From the NCBI RefSeq assembly GCF_001613465.1, contig NZ_BDCK01000015.1, positions 310,001 through 374,000 of the forward strand: a stretch of DNA of 64,000 nucleotides, given 5' to 3'. The translations under genes and the position numbers were made by a program. Below the pieces are notes generated by a model. The model ran no database searches. It saw nothing but the letters and a program-made list of their open reading frames with translations, and was not told where the DNA came from. Of this stretch, positions 18,067 to 27,882 are shown piece after piece. Origin of the DNA: Nocardia niwae NBRC 108934 = DSM 45340 (GTDB lineage Bacteria > Actinomycetota > Actinomycetes > Mycobacteriales > Mycobacteriaceae). Position 1 is the stretch's first letter. Every line of letters starts with the position of its first letter.

Positions 18067-20559
18067 CCGCCGCGACCGAATTGCCCGGTACCGCACCGAT
18101 CCCCAGCGTCGCAGCCAGGTCGCCGCACCGGTCGCGAGCACACCCGCTGCCAGGGAAGCGAGCAGCCCCGCGAGCCGGTGCTGTTCGAACAGCGGGTACA
18201 CCTGCCAGTGCAGCAGATAGACGAACAGCGAGCCGTCGGCAAGCACCGCCGCGCAGACGGCGACGACGGCGGGAACCCGGATCGCGGAGAACCACACCAG
18301 GGCGAGCAATCCCGCCATGATCAATCGTTCCCGCTCGGGAACACCGAAATACCCAGGCATCGCGATCAGTACGACGGCACTCACCATCATCCGCTGCCAC
18401 ACCGACGTCGCCTTCGCCGCCGCCCAGCCGAGCGCGAAGAGCCAGACCGCCAGCGGAGAGAACGGGATGTCCTTCGCCGAATACAGACCGAACGCCTGGT
18501 ATCGAAAGACGAGGCTCAGCGCGACCAGCGCCATCGCGAACCAGAACGGCTCGGCGCGTTGCCACCGGTCCATCGCGGGAATCCGGATCAGCAGCGCGGC
18601 GGCCAGCATGAAGTACACGAGCACCTCGAGAAACCACAGGTGCCCGGCGGTGGCGCTGTCGTGCGGGCCGAGAATCTTGTTCAGCAACAGGACATTTTGC
18701 CAACCGTAGTAGTCGCCGAAGGGGAGTGTCAGCGCGACCCAGACCGCCGTCGGCGCCGCGATGTATCCCACGGCGTGCAGCGTGTGCCGTAATCGCTCGG
18801 CGGGTGGCGCCGCCGTGACGGAGAACCGCGCGAAGTTGAACCCCGCCGCCCCGAGCAGCACGTGTGCCGCGCCCCATCGCACGAACACTCCGGCATGTGC
18901 GCTGACGATGAGCACGATGCCGATCGCGCGCAGCAGAGTCGCGGTGTCGAGCGTCCGCCCGAAACGCTTGCGGCTGTCGGGTATCCGCTCCAGGTCCGAT
19001 ACGGGCGTATTCGGCCAGTCGGCGGGAAGGCCGCCGAGTGCCCGCTCCAGTCGCGCCGCTGTGGTCACGTAGGTGAGCGAGTTACCGCCGAGGTCGACGA
19101 ACGTGCTGTCCGGGCCGATCCGCGCGGGGTCGATGCCGAGGGTGGCGGCGTAGAGAGCGCGGACGTCACGCACGTGCGACGGGGGCCCGGCCAGCCGGCG
19201 GATAGCGGGGTAGTCGGGTTTGCCGTTGGGTAGCCGGGGCATCCGCTCGACCGGGCGGACTCGCACCGCTGCGGTGGGCAGGCCGGACAGTCGCGCGGCG
19301 AACTCGGTCGGATCGGACCGCGGGGTCTGCACCGCTATGACCAGGTGTGCGTCGTCGTCGGCGCAGCAGGCCGTGAATCCGGCTTTCGCGAGCCCGGATT
19401 CGAGACGTTCGAGGTCGATGCGCAACCCGAAGATCTTGGCGAACCGGCTGCGCCTGCCGATCACCTGATACAGGCCCTCCGGTGTGCGCCGGGCCAGATC
19501 GCCGGTGCGCAGGGCATCGAGCGTGTGGCCGAGGGCGAGGTCCTCGGCCGACTTCGCATAGCCCATCATCACATTGGGCCCGTGATAGACCAGTTCGCGC
19601 GGTTCGTCCCCTTCGTCACCGGCATCCTCGACCGGCTCGAGGGTGAATTCGCCGCCGGGAATGGGAATCCCGATGCAGTCGGGATGCGCGCTCGCCAGAT
19701 GCGCGGGAAGATACGCCATCCGGGCGGTGGCCTCGGTCTGCCCGTACATGACCACGAAGTCCCAGCCGCGTTCCCGGCCCAGTTCGGCGTATTCACGCAC
19801 CCGCTCCGGCGCGAGCCTGCCGCCGGCCTGGGTGACGTAACGCAGATGCGGCAGTGACCTGCGGGCGAAACCGATGCGGTCGAGGAGGTCGACGGTGTAG
19901 GGCACCGTGGCGAAAGACGTTGCCCGGCAGTCCCGGAACGCATGCCAGAATTCCGCATCGAGTACCGACCGGTCGGTGAGCATGAGGCTCGCCCCGCGTA
20001 CCAGGTGGCTGTGCACCACCGACAGCCCGTAGCAGTAGAACATCGGCAAGGTGGTCGCCGCACAGTCGTCCGGGCCGATGGCCAGGTACTCGGCGATGGC
20101 CGCGGCATTCGAGCGCAGGTTGGCCGCCGAGAGCCGGACCAGCTTCGGCGAGCCGGTGGACCCCGAGGTACTCAGCAGCAGCGCGAGATCCGGATGCAGG
20201 TCGCGCGCCGAGCGTTCCCGGAGCACGCGGGTGCGGCCGTCTTCGACGATGATGTCCGGATCGTAGGTGTCCCGCAACTCCGCAGTGATCTGCTCGGCGA
20301 GCAAGACGACGCACCCGGCGCTGAGCGCTCCGAGATAGGCGACGAGCGAGGCGAGGTCGTTGCGCGCGGCGATGGCGACGAGGCGGCGGGCCGGACCCAA
20401 CTCGGTCGCGCAGGCCTCGACGAGCGTCGCAAGCCGAGCGTAGGTCACCTGCCGGCCAGGTTCGCACCCGGCATCGCCGTCCAGGCCCGGGTCCGGGCAA
20501 TGGACGGCGATCCGCTCGTCGAAGGTGCGCAGACGCTCGACGATCGGATGGACGGTCAC
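17965..20559 (-). CDS. Fusion: adenylation domain, carrier protein, membrane acyltransferase-3
   Basis: Protein of 864 residues with three parts. Residues about 1-460 are an ANL adenylation domain: LLLSTSGSTGSPKLVRL (A3), VMYGQTEATARMAYLP (A5), ALRTGDLARR (A7), GRRSRFAKIFGLRIDLERLE (A8) and PNGKPDYPAI (A10 lysine). Residues about 465-540 are a carrier domain with DLGGNSLTYV, whose serine would carry phosphopantetheine. From about 555 on there are around eight to ten hydrophobic segments resembling acyltransferase-3 (LLRAIGIVLIVSAHAGVFVR and FLEVLVYFMLAAALLIRI). The enzyme may activate an acid, load it and transfer it across the membrane. The C-terminal end overlaps a convergent gene by 102 bp. 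Confidence 0.75.
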   Translation of the reverse strand: MTVHPIVERLRTFDERIAVHCPDPGLDGDAGCEPGRQVTYARLATLVEACATELGPARRLVAIAARNDLASLVAYLGALSAGCVVLLAEQITAELRDTYDPDIIVEDGRTRVLRERSARDLHPDLALLLSTSGSTGSPKLVRLSAANLRSNAAAIAEYLAIGPDDCAATTLPMFYCYGLSVVHSHLVRGASLMLTDRSVLDAEFWHAFRDCRATSFATVPYTVDLLDRIGFARRSLPHLRYVTQAGGRLAPERVREYAELGRERGWDFVVMYGQTEATARMAYLPAHLASAHPDCIGIPIPGGEFTLEPVEDAGDEGDEPRELVYHGPNVMMGYAKSAEDLALGHTLDALRTGDLARRTPEGLYQVIGRRSRFAKIFGLRIDLERLESGLAKAGFTACCADDDAHLVIAVQTPRSDPTEFAARLSGLPTAAVRVRPVERMPRLPNGKPDYPAIRRLAGPPSHVRDVRALYAATLGIDPARIGPDSTFVDLGGNSLTYVTTAARLERALGGLPADWPNTPVSDLERIPDSRKRFGRTLDTATLLRAIGIVLIVSAHAGVFVRWGAAHVLLGAAGFNFARFSVTAAPPAERLRHTLHAVGYIAAPTAVWVALTLPFGDYYGWQNVLLLNKILGPHDSATAGHLWFLEVLVYFMLAAALLIRIPAMDRWQRAEPFWFAMALVALSLVFRYQAFGLYSAKDIPFSPLAVWLFALGWAAAKATSVWQRMMVSAVVLIAMPGYFGVPERERLIMAGLLALVWFSAIRVPAVVAVCAAVLADGSLFVYLLHWQVYPLFEQHRLAGLLASLAAGVLATGAATWLRRWGSVRYRAIRSRRSAALHGPHPRRRVLSQLGDQDVARNRLTGKVIE

Positions 20560-20673
20560 CGGCGAAAGTGTAGGAGGCGGCCGTCGCCCAGCTCGGAGGT
20601 GGCCCCCCGGCGAACTTTCGGTGAACCCCCTGGCGGATGGCCGTCCGCCCCGAACGCTCCGCGGCGCAACCGA

Positions 20674-21558
20674 TCAGAGACCGAAGCTGCCCGGGCCCCG
20701 TCTGCGCAGGTACTTCTCGAATTCGGCGGCGATGGCGTCGCCATCGATCTTGGCCATCGCCTCGTTGACGTCGACCGCCGCGTCCCCGCGCTCCTCCAGC
20801 GAGCGCACGTACTCGCTGATCTCCTCGTCGCCGACGGTCATCTCGTTGACCGCGGTTTCCCAGTCCTCGGCCTGCTTGGGCAGCTCACCCAGCGGCACCT
20901 CGATGTCCAGCACGTCCTCGACCCGGTGCAGCAGCGCGATGGTCGCCTTCGGATTCGGCGGCTGGGAGACGTAGTGCGGGACGGCGGCCCAGAACGATAC
21001 CGCCGGGACGCCCGCCTTGACGCATTGGTCCTGCAGCACGCCGGTGATCCCGGTCGGTCCTTCGTAGCGGGTCTGCTCCAGGCTGAACCGCTCGGCCGCC
21101 TCCTTGCTGTAGGCCGATCCGGTGACCGGCACCGGCCTGGTGTGCGGGGTGTCCGCGAGCAAGGCGCCGAGGATCACCACCGTCTGCACCCCGAGTTGCT
21201 CGATGAACTCCAGCAGGTCGCCGCAGAAGCTGCGCCAGCGCATGTTCGGTTCGATGCCGCGCAGCAGCACCACGTCGCGGTCGCTGCCGGGCGGCGAGCA
21301 GACCGACAACATCGTCGACGGCCACTGGATTTCCCTGGTCACCCCGTCCACCTGACGCACCGTCGGCCGGTTGACCTGATAGTCGTAGTAATCCTCGGAG
21401 TCGAGTTCGGCCAACGGCTCGGCGTCCCAGATCAGTTCCAGATGCTCGACGGCTCCGCTGGCGGCGTCACCGGCGTCGTTCCACCCCTCGAAGGCGGCGA
21501 CCAGTACCGGATCCCGCAACGTCGGCAGTTCCGGATCGGGAGTTTCACTGGCGTTCAC
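20674..21558 (-). CDS. PAC2-family protein (proteasome assembly chaperone fold)
   Basis: Protein of 294 residues with a GTG start at 21558. The PAC2 core is visible: PVLVAAFEGWNDAGDAASGA near residues 17-36, IQWPSTMLSVCSPPGSDRD, LLRGIEPNMRWRSFCGDLLE, and GALLADTPHTRPVPVTGSA. It corresponds by position (just before divergent metH) and length to the conserved mycobacterial protein next to metH. The eukaryotic family assists proteasome assembly; in actinobacteria the role is unproven. The C-terminal EEISEYVRSLEERG region is acidic and helical. Confidence 0.87.
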   Translation of the reverse strand: MNASETPDPELPTLRDPVLVAAFEGWNDAGDAASGAVEHLELIWDAEPLAELDSEDYYDYQVNRPTVRQVDGVTREIQWPSTMLSVCSPPGSDRDVVLLRGIEPNMRWRSFCGDLLEFIEQLGVQTVVILGALLADTPHTRPVPVTGSAYSKEAAERFSLEQTRYEGPTGITGVLQDQCVKAGVPAVSFWAAVPHYVSQPPNPKATIALLHRVEDVLDIEVPLGELPKQAEDWETAVNEMTVGDEEISEYVRSLEERGDAAVDVNEAMAKIDGDAIAAEFEKYLRRRGPGSFGL

Positions 21559-21726
21559 CCGGTCAGCCTACGGTGTGCGGCGATATGGCGTGTCCTATGA
21601 CGGGCGGACGGGGTGGCGTGTTTCCGCGTGCCGGAGACGGCGGCGCCGGGCCGGATGTGTGGCCCAGGACACCGAGCCTCGACGCGGTGGCCTGGAACGC
21701 CCACCCCGCCCACTACGCTGGAACGC

Positions 21727-24700
21727 ATGTCTGCGTCCGTCCCCGCCGAGTTCGACACCACGCTACTCGACACGCTGCGCCGCCGTGTCGTCATCGGCGA
21801 CGGTGCGATGGGCACCATGCTGCAAGCAGCTGATCTGACCCTGGACGATTTCCGCGGGTTGGAGGGCTGTAACGAGATCCTCAACGACACCCGGCCCGAC
21901 GTCCTGCGCGGTATCCACCGCGCCTACTTCGAGGCGGGCGCCGACGCGGTCGAGACCAACACCTTCGGCTGCAACCTGCCCAACCTCGCCGACTACGACA
22001 TCGCCGACCGGATCCGCGACCTCTCCGAGCGGGGTACCCGGCTGGCCCGCGAGGTCGCCGACGAGATGGGCCCGGCCTCCGACGGTACGCCACGGTACGT
22101 CCTCGGCTCGATGGGGCCGGGCACCAAGCTGCCCACGCTCGGTCACGCACCGTTCGCCGCGCTGCGCGACGCCTACACCGAGGCCGCTCTCGGCATGCTC
22201 GACGGCGGCGCCGACGCCATCCTCATCGAAACCTGCCAGGACCTGTTGCAGGTGAAGGCGGCGGTGACCGGCAGCCGCCGCGCGATGGCGAAGCTGGGCC
22301 GCCGGATCCCGATCATCACGCACGTCACGGTGGAGACCACCGGCACGATGCTGGTCGGCAGCGAGATCGGCGCGGCGCTCACCGCGCTCGAGCCGCTCGG
22401 CATCGACATGATCGGCCTGAACTGCGCGACCGGCCCGGACGAGATGAGCGAGCACCTGCGCCACCTGTCGCGCCACGCGCAGGTGCCGGTCTCGGTGATG
22501 CCGAACGCCGGGCTGCCGGTGCTGGGCGCCGACGGGGCGGTGTACCCGCTCACCCCCGAGGAGCTGGCGGTCGCGCTGCGCGGGTTCGTCGCCGAGTTCG
22601 GGCTGGCCCTGGTCGGTGGCTGCTGCGGGACCACGCCGGAGCACATCCGCCAGGTCACCGCCGCGGTGCGCGAGGTCGAGCCGGCCCTGCCGCCGATCGC
22701 CGAGCGGCGCGCGCCGGTGCACGAGCCGGGCGTGTCCAGCATGTACACCGCCGTGCCGTTCGAACAGGACGCCTCGGTCCTGATGATCGGTGAGCGGACG
22801 AACGCCAACGGTTCCAAAGCATTCCGCGAGGCCATGCTGGCGGGTGACTGGCAGAAGTGCCTGGACATCGCCAAGGACCAGACCCGTGACGGCGCGCACA
22901 TGCTCGACCTGTGCGTCGACTACGTCGGCCGGGACGGCGCCCAGGACATGGCGGAGCTGGCCGGACGGCTGGCCACCGCCTCCACGCTGCCGATCATGCT
23001 CGACTCCACCGAGGCCCCGGTGCTGCGGGCCGGGCTGGAACACCTCGGCGGGCGGTGCGCGGTCAACTCGGTGAACTACGAGGACGGCGCAGGCCCCGAT
23101 TCGCGTTTCCAGCAGACGATGCGGCTGGTCGCCGAGCACGGCGCCGCGGTGGTCGCCCTGACCATCGACGAGGAGGGCCAGGCGCGCACAGCGGCGAAGA
23201 AGGTGGAGATCGCCGAGCGCCTGATCGCCGACATCACCGGCAACTGGGGGCTGTCGGAGAGCGACATCATCATCGACACGCTCACCTTCACCCTGGGCAC
23301 CGGCCAGGAGGAGTCCCGCCGCGACGGGCTGGAGACGATCGAGGCCATCCGCGAGCTCAAGCGCCGCCATCCGCGGGTGCAGACCACCCTGGGCCTGTCC
23401 AATATCTCCTTCGGCCTCAACCCCGCGGCCCGCCAGGTGCTCAACTCCGTCTTCATGCACGAATGCGTCGAGGCCGGCTTGGATTCCGCGATCGTGCACG
23501 CCTCCAAGATCCTCCCGATCAGCCGGATTCCGGACGAGCAGCGCGAGACCGCGCTGGATCTGGTGTACGACCGCCGCGCCGAGGGGTACGACCCGCTGCA
23601 GAAACTGATGGCGCTGTTCGAAGGCGTGTCCACCTCCTCGTCCAAGGCGTCGCGGGCGGAGGAACTGGCCGCGCTGCCGCTGTTCGAGCGGCTGGAGCGG
23701 CGGATCGTCGACGGCGAGCGCGCGGGGATGGAGGCCGACCTGGACGCGGCCATGACCGAGGTACCGCCGCTGCAGATCATCAACGAGACCCTGCTCGCGG
23801 GGATGAAGACGGTCGGCGAGCTGTTCGGGTCCGGTCAGATGCAGTTGCCGTTCGTGCTGCAGTCCGCCGAGGTGATGAAGGCCGCCGTCGCTTACCTCGA
23901 ACCGCACATGGAGGCAACCGACGACAGCGGCAAGGGCCGCATCGTGCTGGCAACCGTGAAGGGCGACGTGCACGACATCGGCAAGAACCTGGTGGACATC
24001 ATCCTGTCGAACAACGGCTACGAGGTGGTCAACCTGGGCATCAAGCAGCCGATCGCCACCATCCTGGACGCGGCGGTGGACAAGAAGGCCGACGTCATCG
24101 GCATGTCCGGCTTGCTCGTGAAGTCGACCGTGGTGATGAAGGAGAACCTCGAGGAGCTCAACGCCAAGGGCGTCGCCGAGCAGTTCCCCGTGCTGCTGGG
24201 CGGCGCGGCCCTCACCCGGTCGTACGTGGAGAACGACCTGACCGCGGTGTACGAGGGCGACGTGCACTACGCGCGCGACGCGTTCGAGGGCCTGCGGCTG
24301 ATGGACGACATCATGACTCGCAAACGCGGCGGTGCACTCGACCCGGACAGCCCGGAGGCTGTCGCCGAGCGCGAGCGGGCCGCCGAGCGCAAAGCGCGCC
24401 ACGAGCGCTCCAAGCGGATCGCCGCCGAGCGCCGGGCGGCGGAGGTGCCCATCGTGGTGCCCGAACGCTCCGACGTCGCGGCCGAGCTGCCGGTGCCGGT
24501 GCCGCCGTTCTGGGGCACCCGGGTGGTGAAAGGCCTCGCGCTGCACGAGTACTCGGGTCTGCTCGACGAGCGGGCACTGTTCCTGGGGCAGTGGGGTCTG
24601 CGTGGGCAGCGCGGTGGTGACGGGCCCAGCTACGAGGAACTGGTGGAGACCGAGGGCAGGCCGCGCTTGCGCGCCTGGCTGGACCGGCTGAGCACCGAAG

Positions 24701-25323
24701 GCGTACTGCAGCACGCCGCGGTCGTGTACGGCTACTTCCCCGCGGTGTCCGAAGGCGACGACGTCATCGTGCTCACCGAACCGGAACCCGATGCGCCGCA
24801 ACGGTATCGGTTCACCTTCCCGCGCCAGCAGCGCGACCGGTTCCTGTGCGTCGCCGATTTCATCCGGTCCCGGGAGTACGCCCGAACGACCGGTCAGGTC
24901 GACGTCCTGCCGTTCCAGCTGGTGACCATGGGTCAGCCGATCGCCGACTTCGCCAACGAGCTGTTCGCGGGCGACAGCTACCGCGATTACCTCGAGGTGC
25001 ACGGCATCGGCGTCCAGCTCACCGAGGCGCTCGCCGAGTACTGGCACCGCCGCGTCCGCGAGGAACTCGTCCTCGACGGCCACGCGGTCGCCGACTCCGA
25101 CCCGGCGGACGTGCTGGAGTACTTCAAGCTCGGTTATCGCGGCGCACGCTACTCCTTCGGGTACGGCGCCTGCCCGGACCTGGAGGACCGCGCCAAGCTG
25201 GTCGACCTGCTCGAGGCCGACCGCATCGGCGTCGCGCTGTCCGAAGAGCTGCAGCTGCATCCGGAGCAGTCGACGGATGCTTTCGTCCTGCTGCACCCGG
25301 AGGCGAAGTACTTCAACGCGTAG
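21727..25323 (+). CDS. metH: Cobalamin-dependent methionine synthase MetH
   Basis: Protein of 1198 residues, the full four-module length. The homocysteine domain (about 1-330) contains GDGAMGTMLQ, ETNTFGCNLPN and the zinc-binding GGCCGTTPEHI. The folate domain (about 345-640) contains IGERTNANGSKAF and ISFGLNPAARQVLNSVFMHE. The B12 domain carries DVHDIGKNLV (about residue 747), whose histidine is the lower cobalt ligand. The reactivation domain (about 920-1198) contains YRGARYSFGYGACPDLEDR. ATG 21727 starts close to the family start MSASVPAEFDTTLLDTLRRR; the frame is open upstream but not protein-like. No cobalamin riboswitch was recognised upstream. It makes methionine from homocysteine and methyl-tetrahydrofolate. 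Confidence 0.95.
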   Translation: MSASVPAEFDTTLLDTLRRRVVIGDGAMGTMLQAADLTLDDFRGLEGCNEILNDTRPDVLRGIHRAYFEAGADAVETNTFGCNLPNLADYDIADRIRDLSERGTRLAREVADEMGPASDGTPRYVLGSMGPGTKLPTLGHAPFAALRDAYTEAALGMLDGGADAILIETCQDLLQVKAAVTGSRRAMAKLGRRIPIITHVTVETTGTMLVGSEIGAALTALEPLGIDMIGLNCATGPDEMSEHLRHLSRHAQVPVSVMPNAGLPVLGADGAVYPLTPEELAVALRGFVAEFGLALVGGCCGTTPEHIRQVTAAVREVEPALPPIAERRAPVHEPGVSSMYTAVPFEQDASVLMIGERTNANGSKAFREAMLAGDWQKCLDIAKDQTRDGAHMLDLCVDYVGRDGAQDMAELAGRLATASTLPIMLDSTEAPVLRAGLEHLGGRCAVNSVNYEDGAGPDSRFQQTMRLVAEHGAAVVALTIDEEGQARTAAKKVEIAERLIADITGNWGLSESDIIIDTLTFTLGTGQEESRRDGLETIEAIRELKRRHPRVQTTLGLSNISFGLNPAARQVLNSVFMHECVEAGLDSAIVHASKILPISRIPDEQRETALDLVYDRRAEGYDPLQKLMALFEGVSTSSSKASRAEELAALPLFERLERRIVDGERAGMEADLDAAMTEVPPLQIINETLLAGMKTVGELFGSGQMQLPFVLQSAEVMKAAVAYLEPHMEATDDSGKGRIVLATVKGDVHDIGKNLVDIILSNNGYEVVNLGIKQPIATILDAAVDKKADVIGMSGLLVKSTVVMKENLEELNAKGVAEQFPVLLGGAALTRSYVENDLTAVYEGDVHYARDAFEGLRLMDDIMTRKRGGALDPDSPEAVAERERAAERKARHERSKRIAAERRAAEVPIVVPERSDVAAELPVPVPPFWGTRVVKGLALHEYSGLLDERALFLGQWGLRGQRGGDGPSYEELVETEGRPRLRAWLDRLSTEGVLQHAAVVYGYFPAVSEGDDVIVLTEPEPDAPQRYRFTFPRQQRDRFLCVADFIRSREYARTTGQVDVLPFQLVTMGQPIADFANELFAGDSYRDYLEVHGIGVQLTEALAEYWHRRVREELVLDGHAVADSDPADVLEYFKLGYRGARYSFGYGACPDLEDRAKLVDLLEADRIGVALSEELQLHPEQSTDAFVLLHPEAKYFNA

Positions 25324-25559
25324 CCGCGCGCAGTCCGGTGAGGTGCGCGCCCTCCTCGGCTTGTCCGTCCGCTCGTGGCAGGCAGCTGGTGTCGTGTGCT
25401 GTCGCGGCCGGGCGGCGATCAGCCATAGCGAAATGCTCTCGCGGCAAGGGCCTTTGCTACCTGCTCTGATGTCATGTCGAGCGGGTAGCGGAGCGCTCGT
25501 CGGCGCGTCACCGTGCCGGGCACGCGCGGTTTACCTGGGCGATCGCCCATCCCAGTACC

Positions 25560-25680
25560 GGGAGGTGGATGTGTGTCGGGTAGATGTGCCATTGTCGAAG
25601 GCGTTGTAACTGCATCCGGGGCAGTCGGCGGATGCGTTCGCGTCCCTGCTCAGTGGTGCAAAGCACCTCGGCGCGTACGC
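25560..25680 (+). pseudogene. Decayed duplicate of the metH 3' end
   Basis: The 429-bp gap after metH (25324-25752) has no intact gene, but 25560-25680 translates as CRVDVPLSKAL, a stop, then LHPGQSADAFASLL. The metH C-terminus reads DRIGVALSEELQLHPEQSTDAF followed by VLLHPEAKYFNA, encoded at about 25215-25323. The DNA runs CTGCATCCGG-GCAGTCG-CGGATGC-TTCG are shared between the copies. This indicates an old tandem duplication or recombination scar. The rest of the gap (25324-25559) shows nothing I can name. Confidence 0.65.
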
Positions 25681-25752
25681 CTTCGGAGTCTTTCCGGGCT
25701 TGCGCGTGGAGTGCGAAACGGCTAGGCGCGCAAGTAGGAGAGGCACACCACC

Positions 25753-27600
25753 ATGACGGCGGATCGATTGATCGCGGGACGATATCGGCTCACGGATCCG
25801 ATCGGCACCGGCGCCATGGGTGTGGTCTGGCGGGCGACCGACGAGCGGTTGCAGCGCACCGTCGCGGTGAAGCAAGTGCTGCTGGGTCCCGGCCTGACCG
25901 GGTCCGCGGCGCTCGAGGCGAAACGACGGGCCATGCGGGAGGGGCGGATCGCCGCGCGCCTGCACCATCCGAACGCCATCACCGTGTTCGACGTGGCGGA
26001 GGAGGACGGCCAGCCCTGGCTGGTCATGGAATATCTGGACGCGCCGAGTCTGGCGACCAAACTGTCGGGTGATCGCACGCTGCCACCACACGAGGTCGCC
26101 CGGATCGGCGCGCAGGCGGCGAGCGCCCTGGCCGCCGCACACGACGCGGGAATCATGCACCGGGACGTGAAGCCGGCGAACCTGCTGGTCGCCGACGACG
26201 GCACGGTCAAGATCACCGACTTCGGCATCTCCCGCGCGGTCGGCGACGTGACGGTCACGGCCACCGGATTCCTCGCCGGGACGCCTGCCTATCTGTCACC
26301 CGAGGTGGCGCGCGGCGAGGATCCGGAACCGGCTTCCGACGTCTTCGCCCTCGGTTCGACGCTGTACGCGGCTGTGCAGGGCACCCCGCCGTTCGGCGAG
26401 GGCGACAACCCGCTGGCTCTGCTGCACGCGGTCGCGCGGGCCGAGATCCCGCCGCCCGAGTCCGCCGGCTCGCTGGGACCGGTGTTGATGTACCTGCTCG
26501 CTCCGGCCGCCGCCGACCGCCCGACCATGCTGGAGGCGAAAGCGGTCCTCGAAGCCGTGGCGGCGGGCCGGGATCCAGAATTGCCCGCGTCGGCGACCGA
26601 AGTGATTCCCGCACCGGCCGCGGCTGCCGCGGCGACGACCGTGCTGCCGAACCACCCCGCCGCCGTATCGCCGGAGCAGCCGGGCGACACCGGCGCCACC
26701 GCGGTCGTACCCGCCGCCGCGCCGGGTACGACCGCGCCGCAATCGGTTACGACTCCACCGGTGCCGAGGCGTGCCGGGATGGTGGCGACGTTGCCCGGCG
26801 TTCTGCGCGGCAGACAACGGGGCCGGCTGATCGTCGTGGAAGTCGCCGCAGTGGTCGGGGTGCTGATCCTGGTCGCCATCATCGCGACGCTGGCCGGAGT
26901 GGACGGCGAGGGTGGCGCCGCGCCGACCTCGCCGACGGCGCCTCCGGCCGCCGTGGGCCCCGAGAACGCGCCGTCACCGGCCGACGCGGCGGGAACCGAG
27001 CCGCGACAGGCCCCGGCGCAAGCTCCCGCTCGAGCCCCGGCGCAAACCCCCACCCCTCCAGCGCCCGCACCCACTTCCGGGCCCGCGCCGGGGCCCGCGC
27101 CCACTTCCGCAGGCGGCCCGCCCCCGCCCGCCCCGGGATCCACCCCGCCGGCGCAAACGACGAACCCCGCACCGAGCGCCACCCCGCCGCCCAGCGCCAC
27201 CCCGCCGCCCAGCGCCACACCCCAGCCCACCACGTCGAGCCCTGCCCCGACTACCTCCGGTCCGGCCACCACCGTGACGACGACTCCGTCCGGGCCGCCG
27301 ACGTCCGACCGGATCGCCTCGTTCATCCAGGGCTACTACGGCATGTTGCCCACCAACGTGTCCGGCGCCTGGACCCAGCTGGCGCCTGGATACCAGGCGC
27401 AGACCGGCTACGACTCCTACGTGAAATTCTGGGGCACGATCCGTTCGGTGAGCGTGGGCTCGGTCACGCAGAACGGTGCGAATCGGGCGGTGGTCGCGCT
27501 CACCTATACCTTGAAGAACGGATCGACGACCTCCGAGAACCGCTGGATCGAGATCGTCGGCGACAGCGCCAAGCTGCAGATCGCCGCATCGGGCACCTAG
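25753..27600 (+). CDS. Transmembrane Ser/Thr protein kinase with Pro-rich linker
   Basis: Protein of 615 residues. The Hanks kinase domain (about 1-275) has the Gly loop GTGAMGVVW, VAVKQVLL (Lys about 39), HRDVKPANLL (about 137), DFGISRA and GTPAYLSPEVARGEDPEPAS. A single membrane segment, LIVVEVAAVVGVLILVAIIA, lies near 359-378. The outer part is a Pro/Thr/Ala linker (about 385-510) including repeated ATPPPS units, then a folded domain of about 100 residues (IQGYYGMLPTNVSGAWTQLA onward). The kinase is cytoplasmic and the C-terminus extracellular. There are no PASTA repeats, so it is not PknB. No substrate is indicated by neighbours. Confidence 0.9.
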   Translation: MTADRLIAGRYRLTDPIGTGAMGVVWRATDERLQRTVAVKQVLLGPGLTGSAALEAKRRAMREGRIAARLHHPNAITVFDVAEEDGQPWLVMEYLDAPSLATKLSGDRTLPPHEVARIGAQAASALAAAHDAGIMHRDVKPANLLVADDGTVKITDFGISRAVGDVTVTATGFLAGTPAYLSPEVARGEDPEPASDVFALGSTLYAAVQGTPPFGEGDNPLALLHAVARAEIPPPESAGSLGPVLMYLLAPAAADRPTMLEAKAVLEAVAAGRDPELPASATEVIPAPAAAAAATTVLPNHPAAVSPEQPGDTGATAVVPAAAPGTTAPQSVTTPPVPRRAGMVATLPGVLRGRQRGRLIVVEVAAVVGVLILVAIIATLAGVDGEGGAAPTSPTAPPAAVGPENAPSPADAAGTEPRQAPAQAPARAPAQTPTPPAPAPTSGPAPGPAPTSAGGPPPPAPGSTPPAQTTNPAPSATPPPSATPPPSATPQPTTSSPAPTTSGPATTVTTTPSGPPTSDRIASFIQGYYGMLPTNVSGAWTQLAPGYQAQTGYDSYVKFWGTIRSVSVGSVTQNGANRAVVALTYTLKNGSTTSENRWIEIVGDSAKLQIAASGT

Positions 27601-27882
27601 GCGCCGTCGGCCCGGCCGGTGCCAGTGCCGCCGGTCTGCGGGTCGCGCGGCGCCGTTCGGACGGAGTCTCCCTGCTCAGCGCGGCACGATGGACGCGCTG
27701 GCGGGCGCCCGGCTCGGCCGGTTGGGTGCCGGGATGCGCCATTCGATCCAGCTGGGCGGGCTACGGAGGAACTTCCTCCGACGGTACGGTTCCTGCGGTC
27801 GTCTCGGCGGGCGATCGCGGACGGCTCGCCGAGTGGTGCCCGATGGGATGACAGGGACGAGATCTAGGAGAAGGACCGAAAC

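Noticed and set aside
21559..21726. Cobalamin riboswitch upstream of metH
   Set aside because: No B12-box-like conserved segments could be found; the short leader is just GC-rich sequence.
21763..25296. Open frame of 1177 codons antisense to metH
   Set aside because: High-GC shadow of a highly conserved gene; its composition (His, Gly, Arg, Val) lacks any domain.
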